Assembly (NCBI GenBank): GCA_019635735.1
Contig: JAHBYX010000007.1
Coordinates: forward strand, 1-64,000
Source of the DNA: Mesorhizobium sp.
GTDB taxonomy: Bacteria; Pseudomonadota; Alphaproteobacteria; Rhizobiales; Rhizobiaceae
Reading direction: 5' to 3'
DNA length: 64,000 bases
Positions 1-11,262 of this stretch are shown here, one piece after another (within the stretch, counting starts at the first letter, position 1; every line of letters starts with the position of its first letter). A program made the translations under genes and the position numbers. Below the pieces are notes generated by a model. The model was not told the origin of the DNA, ran no database searches, and saw only the letters and a program-made list of their open reading frames with translations.

Positions 1-387
1 GGGGCAAGGGGTTGGCGCGGGAGGGGGGGCGGGAATCGATCAACGGGGTGCAACTTGGCATGGCGTCGTGCATGGCACGTGCGCTCATACGGCGGTCCAG
101 CTTGGCACGCGCCCCCCCCCCACCCCCTTCGGCGGTTCCTTGCCGGGGCGAGCCACCTGTCTCGCCCGTCCTGCGGACCCCCCGTGAACGGGGGAGGATA
201 GGGCGCGACGGCGGTGCGCTATCCTCCCCTGCGAAGCGGGGGAGGGGGACCACGCGAAGCGTGGTGGAGGGGGTGTTGGGGAAGTGTGAGAGGCGTTCGC
301 GAGCCGAGCAGCGCACCGGCCCGGCAGGCTTACGCAACGTCATGCCCAACGCTATAGTCTTGCCGGCGGGGCGGGAGGAGGCGCCTG
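1..387. repeat. Intergenic region with REP-like palindromic repeats
   Basis: No gene is convincing here. The stretch holds a C-homopolymer tract near 109-125 and, at about 220-280, two adjacent inverted repeats: a CTCCCC/GGGGAG arm pair followed by CCACGCGAAGCGTGG, a perfect 6-bp stem around GAA. Elements of this look (CTCCCCT...GGGGGAGG then a CGCGAAGCG hairpin) are familiar as dispersed intergenic repeats in Mesorhizobium-type genomes; that comparison is from memory. The open frame across 12-473 has low-complexity Arg/Gly/Pro composition and is treated as noise. Confidence 0.55.
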
Positions 388-1209
388 ATGTGGCTCGGGA
401 TCGGATTTGGCGTGGCGCTGGCGCTGGGGCTCGCCGTGGCCTTGCTGGTGGCGCGGCGCGGCGAGGCGGTTGAGGAGCCGCTGCCCTGGTCGGTCGGCGA
501 CATGGCGCGCATGCAGGCCTCGATCATGGGGACGCTGGGCGCGGTGTCCATCACCGGCATCGTCATCCTGCTGGGCTTCCTGACGCGCGGCGGGACGGAC
601 GCGGTGGCGGTCGACCTCAACACGGTGACGGTGATGTTCGCCATTGCCTTCGGCTACCTGTTCAACACGGCCTATCTCTTGACCTACCTGCCGGATCGGG
701 CGGCGGTGGGCGAGCGGCTCTACCGCTTCTACTATGCGCTGTGCTCGACGCTGCAGTTCCGTACGGTCAACCTTTTGGTGCTGGCGCTGACCACGTTCAC
801 CGGGTTCTACGGGCTGACGCTGACGGTCGACATCCTGGCCTTCTTCGTGCCGCTCGGGGTGGCGGGCGTGTTTCTGGTGATCGCCGGCGTGTCGGATGCG
901 CTCGGCCTCGTGCGCTTCGGCGAATGCCATGTCCAGGCGGCGGCCGGCGTCGCGCTGGCGCTTGGGTTCTGGGCGGCGATGCGCTTCCTCGCCGTCGACG
1001 CGGCCTATGCGCAGCTGTGGATGGCGCTGGTCTTCGCCGGGGTCAACGGGCTCTCCTATGTCGTGGCCGGCCTGGTGCCGCTGGCGCCGCGCCGGCCGCG
1101 GCTCGCCGCCTTCCTCGAACGCCACGCGCGAAAGCTCGCGGCCATCGACATGCAGGTGACGATCGTGTCGCTGGCGCTGCTGTGGATGGCGGTGGCGGGG
1201 CTGGTCTAG
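388..1209 (+). CDS. Multi-pass inner-membrane protein of unknown function
   Basis: A 273-residue protein made largely of hydrophobic segments: an N-terminal helix (about residues 2-21), helices near 48-65 and 75-95, then four or more between about 120 and 215, and a last one at 253-271. Loops are short and Arg-rich, as expected for an inner-membrane protein. I see no catalytic motif and do not recognise a family, so no function is assigned. The ATG at 388 follows GGGAGGAGG at a short distance, which supports the start. It stands alone, with a lipoprotein gene convergent downstream. Confidence 0.7.
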   Translation: MWLGIGFGVALALGLAVALLVARRGEAVEEPLPWSVGDMARMQASIMGTLGAVSITGIVILLGFLTRGGTDAVAVDLNTVTVMFAIAFGYLFNTAYLLTYLPDRAAVGERLYRFYYALCSTLQFRTVNLLVLALTTFTGFYGLTLTVDILAFFVPLGVAGVFLVIAGVSDALGLVRFGECHVQAAAGVALALGFWAAMRFLAVDAAYAQLWMALVFAGVNGLSYVVAGLVPLAPRRPRLAAFLERHARKLAAIDMQVTIVSLALLWMAVAGLV

Positions 1210-1267
1210 GGGAGGGGGCAGTAGGGGAGTAGGCAGTTGGGTCTCACTCAGCGCTCCGCGCCGAACC

Positions 1268-1606
1268 TCACGAGTTGCCGCTCGGGGTGATCCGCAGGTT
1301 CGCCGGCAGGGGCGCGCTGGAGCAGGCGAGGTGGACGTCGCGGGCATGGAGCTTGCGCTGCTTGGCCTGGTGGTCGCGCGAGGCGGCGGCGAGCGCCAGC
1401 CCGTAGGGACCCATCAATACGCCGACGGCGAGGTTCATCGGCGGCTTCCTGTTCGCCTCCCAGTCCGCCGCGGCCGCGCGCGCCTGCCGGCATTCGGGCG
1501 AGCCGGCCTTCGGGTCGGAGGGTGCGAATGCGGTGGGCGCCGGCGCGGAGGCGCAGGCGGCGAGCGCCAGCAGGCAGGCGAGGCTGAGGAATCGGGCGAG
1601 GGGCAT
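1268..1606 (-). CDS. Small putative lipoprotein
   Basis: About 112 residues. The chosen start gives MPLARFLSLACLLALAACAS, a signal peptide ending in a lipobox-like LALAAC, so the cysteine is probably lipidated after signal peptidase II cleavage; an in-frame start 7 codons upstream would spoil this. The mature part contains a hydrophobic glycine-rich stretch (NLAVGVLMGPYGLALAAA) that could be membrane-associated. No named family is recognised. It is convergent with the membrane protein at 388-1209. Confidence 0.6.
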   Translation of the reverse strand: MPLARFLSLACLLALAACASAPAPTAFAPSDPKAGSPECRQARAAAADWEANRKPPMNLAVGVLMGPYGLALAAASRDHQAKQRKLHARDVHLACSSAPLPANLRITPSGNS

Positions 1607-1805
1607 CGATGCTCCATGTTCTCCCACCCGGACCGGGGATTAGCCGAGGCGGGGGCGGGGGGCAAGGGGGGTGAGCGACGCCGTTCAGGGGAGCGGGTGC
1701 CTCCGCGCGATCGTCATTCGCGGTCAACAACCTTGTTCGGTTCTTCCAGCCTCCTTGCCGCACCGGTAGAGGTGACGTCTTCATCGCCTCTAGGCGAAGG
1801 CGAGA

Positions 1806-2687
1806 TTAGGCTGGCCCAATCCGGGCCGTCGCGTAGTCTCTAATATAGTCGAGGCTATAATGATTCCAGGGAAGTTCGGCAAGCCAGTGCTTAGGCGAGT
1901 TAAATTCACCTTGCATCGCATTTCCTAATCGGCGAATACTGAGATGAACAAATCTCCTCAATATTGAGAAAAGAAACTTTCCTTGGCTTGTAGCAAAAAG
2001 GCTCGTGTTAGAATAGTATTGAATTCTCTCGAAAATTTCCGCTTTCTTAGCCCCGTGACCGATAGCTAGCCCGACCGCCGAAGAAAACCAACTGTCGGGG
2101 TCGTCATCTGCAGGAGCTAGAACTATCCCCGATAGGGTAGCGTTCCTCGCGCCCACAACCTCCGACACGCCCAGCGATCTATTTAATAAGAACGCTGTTC
2201 TACACAAAGCTGTATGCGCCGCTAAGACATCATGAAATGCGGCAACCGTCCCGTTCCAGCCTGTTACAATTTCCTCACGTTCCTGTGACGTCAGGTTAGG
2301 ATTAGTCCTCCTCTGGAGGAACCAGCCAACAAAGTCGGGTTGACAGACATAGGATTCCCACGAGTAAAGAGACGTTCGCAATACTTCTTGTTGGAAGTCA
2401 AACGGCTCGAGCTCGGTGTCGCGATCAATAAAAAACAATGCCCTTTGAGACTTACCTTCTTCTTCGAGCTTTTTGTATATAGATAATACAGCATTCCTGC
2501 CACCGCATCCTAAATAGCGAATATCTTCGTATTTAGTCAAAGCGAGCTGGTAGAAGACTTTGTCGTCTTCGTCTTCCACGAATGCATAGGCGCGGTATTG
2601 CTCACGGAGATAACCGGTTTCAAAAGCAATGTATGCCGCCGACCATGTATTAGTTGAGGCTCGAAGCCTCTCCGCATAGCCCGTCAT
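1806..2687 (-). CDS. DUF4435/TOPRIM-like protein, candidate PARIS effector AriB
   Basis: 293 residues with the hallmarks of DUF4435: FVEDEDDKVFY (acidic E38) followed by a glycine patch and FFIDRDTE, where D88 and D90 form the D-x-D of a TOPRIM-type metal site. It overlaps the preceding ATPase gene by 4 bp (ATGA), so the two are translationally coupled. In known PARIS systems the AAA ATPase AriA holds the DUF4435 nuclease AriB inactive until a phage trigger is sensed; AriB then cleaves tRNA and arrests the cell. The role here is inferred from gene pair and motifs. Base composition is far more AT-rich than the neighbours, which points to horizontal acquisition. Confidence 0.8.
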   Translation of the reverse strand: MTGYAERLRASTNTWSAAYIAFETGYLREQYRAYAFVEDEDDKVFYQLALTKYEDIRYLGCGGRNAVLSIYKKLEEEGKSQRALFFIDRDTELEPFDFQQEVLRTSLYSWESYVCQPDFVGWFLQRRTNPNLTSQEREEIVTGWNGTVAAFHDVLAAHTALCRTAFLLNRSLGVSEVVGARNATLSGIVLAPADDDPDSWFSSAVGLAIGHGAKKAEIFERIQYYSNTSLFATSQGKFLFSILRRFVHLSIRRLGNAMQGEFNSPKHWLAELPWNHYSLDYIRDYATARIGPA

Positions 2688-4030
2688 AGCTCACCGAGCG
2701 ATTCGACATTATCGAGTGAGAAATTTTCAAATATAAAGGGGGAATGAGTCGCTGCGACTAGGAAGGTGGACGGGCTTACCGCCATAATATCCTGTATAAG
2801 CGTTTTTTGCCAGCTTACGCTAAGGGAAAGCTCGGGTTCATCGACAATGACAAACCGAGGATTTATGCTTGCCTTAAGGAGTAAGAATGCAAAGAAAGCA
2901 ACTATCTGCTTCTCAGCAGAAGAAAGTTGATCAAGTTCTATTTCGTTCTCGCTCCTGTCTGTGATTATGACCTTATTGTCACTGTCTCTGAGATTTACCC
3001 TTTTGACCGGCTTCATATACTTATCTATTATCTCAGCGAATCTAATAAGAGGACTTGATAAAACATCTATCCTGTCGATGAGATTGATCATCTCGCTTAC
3101 ATAAAAAAGTAACATATCCTGCTGCTGTGTCAGGCGGCCAGGATTTGCTTTTGAGAGCTTAGAACGAAGTGTATCTATGCTCGCTCGAATAGCAGCCAAG
3201 TCTAAGCTTGAAGGGCTGAAATTCGATAGCCTCTGTAGAAGACGCTCAGTGCGGTCTCCGGATCTAATTAGAGCTCTCGCTTTTTTTGTTTCTTCAGTCT
3301 TTCTTGTTGCCAATGCCTCGAGGAATCTAACCGAGTGTTCGTTTAGCGCTTGCCGCGCCTTGACCTCAATACTGGCCGCGGTTTGCAGAAGCAGTTGGCG
3401 GATATCCTGCCCGCCAAACCCGATTACTTCTCCTGCGCTCTGGAATCTATCGGCCACAGCAGGCGCTATCGATGGCTCCTCGTCGAATGGAATTGAATCG
3501 TCATGGTCTAACAACTCGCCGAGATCTCTTTCAACTCTCCTATAAGTGGGAAAATACAGAACCCGTCCTAAGCTTTCAGTGTCTACCGCATTGCTTACAT
3601 TCGCCAGAATCTCATAATCCTCCTCCAATTTCTCGATCTCAGAAGAGGGGAGCTGCCTTATATTGCGGCTAGGGCCAGAGCGATTGTCGAGAATCCGACG
3701 GGCTGAGGCCCAATCTCGAGGGAGTAATGGACTTCCCCGTTTAGGAACGCGCCGCACCGTCCTCGTCAAAAGGGTTCTTAATCGTGCGATTCTCGAAAAA
3801 TCGGTTCGCTCGATAAAATAAGTCTCAGCTTCGATTGTAATTTCGACAGCGCTAAATGGCATATCAGACAGACGATTCCACTGCCCGGTAAGGATAAAAT
3901 GGAGTATCTTTAACGCCGTGCTTTTCCCTGTGCCGTTTGGGCCTACAAGAAACAGAGGAGAGCGGGAGAAATTAAAGCGTATGTCTTGGCGGTCGAATAT
4001 ACCAATAACATTGATTGAATTAATACTCAT
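2684..4030 (-). CDS. ABC/SMC-type AAA ATPase, candidate PARIS sensor AriA
   Basis: 448 residues from the ATG at 4030, which is preceded by GGCGGAGG at good spacing; a GTG 13 codons upstream lacks such a site. The protein has a Walker A GPNGTGKST (residues 30-38), a degenerate signature LSSAEKQ, a Walker B FVIVDEPELSLS and a switch histidine in AATHSPF, the set seen in AAA_15/AAA_21 (OLD-like) ATPases. The middle is helical and charged, as for a coiled-coil insertion. It is the first gene of a two-gene unit with the DUF4435 gene. The pair matches PARIS architecture; a different AAA plus DUF4435 defence pair is the main alternative. Low GC marks it as foreign. Confidence 0.82.
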   Translation of the reverse strand: MSINSINVIGIFDRQDIRFNFSRSPLFLVGPNGTGKSTALKILHFILTGQWNRLSDMPFSAVEITIEAETYFIERTDFSRIARLRTLLTRTVRRVPKRGSPLLPRDWASARRILDNRSGPSRNIRQLPSSEIEKLEEDYEILANVSNAVDTESLGRVLYFPTYRRVERDLGELLDHDDSIPFDEEPSIAPAVADRFQSAGEVIGFGGQDIRQLLLQTAASIEVKARQALNEHSVRFLEALATRKTEETKKARALIRSGDRTERLLQRLSNFSPSSLDLAAIRASIDTLRSKLSKANPGRLTQQQDMLLFYVSEMINLIDRIDVLSSPLIRFAEIIDKYMKPVKRVNLRDSDNKVIITDRSENEIELDQLSSAEKQIVAFFAFLLLKASINPRFVIVDEPELSLSVSWQKTLIQDIMAVSPSTFLVAATHSPFIFENFSLDNVESLGEL

Positions 4031-4622
4031 TTCGGCCTCCGCCGTCAGGTGTGGTCTGTAAGCCGTCACTACGCATTAGCTAAAGACGTGTCGCCTGTGG
4101 TGCAACAGCTTGCAAGGGGCCCACGAGCACACTCAGCAGAAGTCAGGGAGCAACTGCACGCTAGGGTAGAGGGGGTGTTGAACGGAGTGGGGCGCCGGAA
4201 GCTGCGGTGCTGACAGCGTCTTGCTTGAAGCGTCGCGTTTCTTCCCGCACCCCTCATCCGTCTCGGCCTTCGGCCGATCCACCTTCTCCCACAAGGGGAG
4301 AAGGACGAGCGGGCGCTCCATGCACGGCGACCCCACCCGGCGCGCTGCGCGCGCCATCTGGCCGGGGCCCGCTGCCTGCGGCACCTCGTTCAGTCCTTTG
4401 AAAGGTCCACTGGACCTTCCAATCGCCTCCGGCGACCGGACCTCACCGTTCGAGCCCTTTCATCGTGCCGCCGGAACGATGAATTCGCCTGCGGCGAACC
4501 GGGCTCTCACCCCACAAGGACATGAAGAACAAGCCGGCGCTCCATGCGCGGCGACCCCACCCGGCCGGCCTTTGGCCGGCCACCCTCCCCTCAAGGGGGA
4601 GGGGCGGGGCGCGCGCGGTCGC
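4031..4622. repeat. Gene-free repeat region between PARIS-like island and carB
   Basis: No gene is supported. At 4245-4310 there is a palindromic block (CGGCCTTCGGCCG, then CTTCTCCCACAAGGGGAGAAG) of the sort widely dispersed in rhizobial intergenic DNA. A 29-bp direct repeat containing GCTCCATGC and CGGCGACCCCACCCGG occurs at 4312-4340 and 4536-4564 with one mismatch, about 224 bp apart. A further hairpin, CCTCCCCTCAAGGGGGAGG, lies near 4584-4604 just past the carB stop and may help end carB transcription. Confidence 0.6.
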
Positions 4623-8117
<3,495 letters not shown>

Positions 8118-8352
8118 CTTGTTCCCGGCGTGTGCGCAAGCCGCCGAAGCGGGCGGTCCCGCCGGCGGCATTCGATTCCGATGTAAGGCTAGGCGGGCTC
8201 TATAGGGGAGAAGCGGGAGCGATGTAACCCCCTATCGGAAAGGGAGAGGTGGATTGCGGGCGGGGGCCTCCCGCTCCGGCGGGCGTGAATTGACTTCGCT
8301 ACCTCCATTTGCGATCTGCGACGGCGACAGCGACTCCGGGCGGCGGGTTTAG

Positions 8353-9765
8353 ATGGTATTTTCGGACCAGGCCTTTCTCTACCTCTACCTGCCGGTGACG
8401 CTGCTTTTGGGAGTGATCCTGAACGGCACGCGGTTGTTCCCGCCGTTCATTCTCCTGTCGAGCCTGATCTTCTTCTACTGGTCGTCGGGCCTCTACGTCT
8501 TGCTGCTGCTGGTCAGCATCGCGCTGAACTACACGGGCGCGCTGGCGGTCGAACGGTTGCATCGGAAGAGCGTGGTCGCGGCGGTCATAGGGCTCAACGT
8601 CCTCATTCTCTGCTACTACAAATACACCGCCTTCCTGCTCGGCTCGGTCGGCTTCTTCGGTTCGGAGCCGCTGAAGGCCTTCGCCAGCTCCATCATCCTG
8701 CCGATCGGCATCTCGTTCTTCACCTTCCAGGGCATTTCCTACGTCATCGACGTGTGGCGCGGAGAGGTGAAGGCCGAGCGCAGCCTGGTCCTGTTCGCCG
8801 CCTACAAGGCCTTCTTCCCGCAACTGATCGCCGGGCCGATCGTGCGCTACAAGGATGTCGAGAAGGATTTCCATCATCCGCAGCTGGACACCGACATCTT
8901 CGCCGCAGGCGCGGCGCGGTTCATGGTCGGCTTGTGCAAGAAGGTGCTGATCGCCGACAGCGTCGCGGGGGTGGCGGATGCGTCGTTCGCGCTTTCGCGC
9001 GCCGACCAGACCTTCGCGTCGGCCTGGCTCGGCGCAATCGCCTACTCGATCCAGATCTACTTCGACTTCTCCGGCTATTCCGACATGGCGATCGGGCTGG
9101 CCATGATGTTCGGCATCCGCTTCAGGGAGAACTTCAATCACCCCTATGCGGCGGCGACGATCACCGAGTTCTGGCGGCGCTGGCACATGTCGCTGTCGAC
9201 CTGGTTCCGCGACTATCTCTATATTCCGCTCGGCGGCAACCGCGCCGGGCCGGTGCGCACCTATGTCAATCTGATGATCGTCTTCCTCGCCACCGGCGTC
9301 TGGCACGGGGCGGCGTGGACCTTCGTGCTGTGGGGCATCTACCACGGTGCGTTCCTGATCGCGGAGCGCCTGCTGCTGGGAGGCAAGGCAGTCTTTTCGC
9401 AGGCTCTCAGGCTCGTCTACTTCTTCCCCGTCGTGATCGTCGGCTGGGTGCTGTTCAGGGCGAACGACATGTCCGCCTTTGCCGCCCATGTGCGGGCGAT
9501 GGTTTCGCCTCTCGCCGACGGAGCATGGACCTTGCCGGGCACGGTGACGCTCGCGCTTTCGCCCCAGGCGACGACCGCGATGCTCTTCGCCAGCCTGCTG
9601 ATCCTCATGCAGGGGCAGTTCCGACCGGCGGGCGTGGTCGCCGCCGGCGTGAGCGGCGAGATCGGCCGGTATGCCCGGCTGGCTTTCGTCGCCGCCGCGG
9701 TGACCGTGTGCACGATCTACGTCGTTCCGCAGTCCTTCTCGCCCTTCCTCTATTTCAGGTTCTGA
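8353..9765 (+). CDS. MBOAT family O-acyltransferase (AlgI-like)
   Basis: 470 residues, about ten or more membrane helices, with the MBOAT core: IGISFFTFQGISYVIDVWRGE, the FWRRWHMSLSTWFRDYLYIPLGG block and the catalytic-His region TGVWHGAAWTFVLWGIYHG. Proteins of this type pass acetyl groups across the inner membrane to a periplasmic partner that acetylates an exopolysaccharide such as alginate. The next gene starts 2 bp after this stop (TGAGGATG) and encodes the AlgX/AlgJ-type partner, so the pair is an O-acetylation module. No alginate polymerase genes are visible, so the polysaccharide substrate is unknown. Confidence 0.92.
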   Translation: MVFSDQAFLYLYLPVTLLLGVILNGTRLFPPFILLSSLIFFYWSSGLYVLLLLVSIALNYTGALAVERLHRKSVVAAVIGLNVLILCYYKYTAFLLGSVGFFGSEPLKAFASSIILPIGISFFTFQGISYVIDVWRGEVKAERSLVLFAAYKAFFPQLIAGPIVRYKDVEKDFHHPQLDTDIFAAGAARFMVGLCKKVLIADSVAGVADASFALSRADQTFASAWLGAIAYSIQIYFDFSGYSDMAIGLAMMFGIRFRENFNHPYAAATITEFWRRWHMSLSTWFRDYLYIPLGGNRAGPVRTYVNLMIVFLATGVWHGAAWTFVLWGIYHGAFLIAERLLLGGKAVFSQALRLVYFFPVVIVGWVLFRANDMSAFAAHVRAMVSPLADGAWTLPGTVTLALSPQATTAMLFASLLILMQGQFRPAGVVAAGVSGEIGRYARLAFVAAAVTVCTIYVVPQSFSPFLYFRF

Positions 9766-9767
9766 GG

Positions 9768-11250
9768 ATGAAGCTCGCCAATCTCGCCACCGCCGCCGTG
9801 TTCGCCGCGTTCCTCGCGGCGCCGATCGGCAGCCTTGCGCTGTTCGGGCCGCACGAGATGGCCGAAAAGGTCGTGACCAAGAAGGAACTCACCTCGGCAG
9901 GCCTCTTCGTGGCGGATGATGAGTTCAGGAACGATGTCGCGCGGCGTCTGGTCAGCAATTCTCCGGTTGGCATGGACGCCATCAGCGCCAAGAACAGCCT
10001 CGATTTCAAGGTTCGGGTTCATCAACACGCCCCAGGTGATTTCCGGCGAGCGCGGGTGGCTGTTCTACAAGCCCGGTTTCCAGGACGGCCGATGCATGAC
10101 GGATCGTGAAGCGGGGGTGATACTTGGGCGGATCGAGGCACTACGGGTCATTGCGCTGGGCGCCGGTATCGATTTCCGAATGTCGGTCGCGCCCGACAAG
10201 GAGGTCGTTTATCCGGAAAGGCTAGGCCCGGCCGCGGAAGCCGCCGCGGGCTGCAAGATCGTGTCCTCCCGCAAGTGGCGCAAGCTCGCTGACGTCAGCG
10301 GATCGAGCGTGATCGACCATATGGAAGTAATGGGCCACGACTTCACGGATGATCTCTTATACTTCAGAACCGATACTCACTGGAACGAGCTTGGGAAGAT
10401 CAGAGCTTTCCGGCAACTCGTCCGTGAACTGACCGGGCGGGAAATTTCCGGAACGATACGCCCGAACAGAACCGTTGCTCATCGCACCGATATGCCGAAA
10501 GGCATACTGCGCATTCCCTATGCGGAATCTACTTATTTATATGATGAATATATAGATAAGGAATTGCCAGTATCGTATCCAAAAAAGATACCGAATACAT
10601 TAATCGTCCACGACTCTTTCTATGGCGTAAGCTTGGACATAATTAAAAGAATGTTTGTAGATCCGGATCTGATAAATTTCGGCAATCCGGATCTGGATCG
10701 AAAAGTGGAAGAATTTTTTCAAAAGAGACCCAAGCGCATCGTTGCCAATACAGTAGAGCGGTATCTGCCCCAGCGCATCGGGGGGGATTTGTCCTGGTCG
10801 GGCGCGGTAGGCAAGGCGATCGTCCATGCCAACGAGGAAGCCGCTCTCGAGTGTGTCTTGACCGATACTGCTAGAGACAGACTGACCTTCACCAATCTGG
10901 ACGAGGTGGCCGCCGGCGATTTCGCAGCGAGGGCGGATCCGCAGATCTATATCAAGCTGGCTGAGCGAGGCAGGCCGTGTGTCCGGATCTCGTTCGATAC
11001 ATCGGTGACACAAGGCACATTCGTCCACCTTCCCATCCGTGACCAAATCAATCGGAACGGGCCATATTTCGAAGGCTTCTCGCTGGCAGTCACCAACGCA
11101 GCCGGTCCCCGTGAGATCCGGCTCCTGCTCCCCGAGGAATTCGCGGGAACAACCTTGCGGATCGATCCGATCGCCGCCAATGGGCCGGTGTCCAAGTTGA
11201 AGATCGAGAGCGGATTTCTTCCGCCGATCGAGACCAGCTTGGCCAACTGA
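9768..11250 (+). pseudogene. Frameshifted AlgX/AlgJ-like O-acetyltransferase
   Basis: Reading starts at the ATG at 9768 with a signal-anchor (MKLANLATAAVFAAFLAAPI) and runs in frame to about 10010 (..SLDFK). The rest, beginning FGFINTPQVISGERGWLFYK, is in the +1 frame and continues to 11250. Removing one G at 10010-10011 restores a single protein of about 493 residues. The C-terminal part has the SGNH-like marks of AlgX/AlgJ proteins: ERGWLFY, FRTDTHWNELG (Asp-x-His) and LIVHDSFYG (Ser). It is coupled to the MBOAT gene. The extra base could be real inactivation, phase variation or a sequencing error. GC drops sharply around 10530-10740. Confidence 0.8.
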
Positions 11251-11262
11251 ACCGCGGCATCG

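Noticed and set aside
352-1347. Long minus-strand open frame opposite the membrane-protein gene
   Set aside because: Arg/His/Gln-rich composition typical of an antisense shadow in high-GC DNA, and the opposite strand encodes a clear membrane protein with a ribosome site.
3177-3545. Plus-strand short frame inside the ATPase gene
   Set aside because: It is antisense to a gene with complete ATPase motifs and has no domain or ribosome site.
8754-10109. Out-of-frame 451-codon reading across the MBOAT gene
   Set aside because: Only its tail from 9768 is real, as the N-terminus of the frameshifted AlgX-like protein; the rest is an MBOAT shadow.
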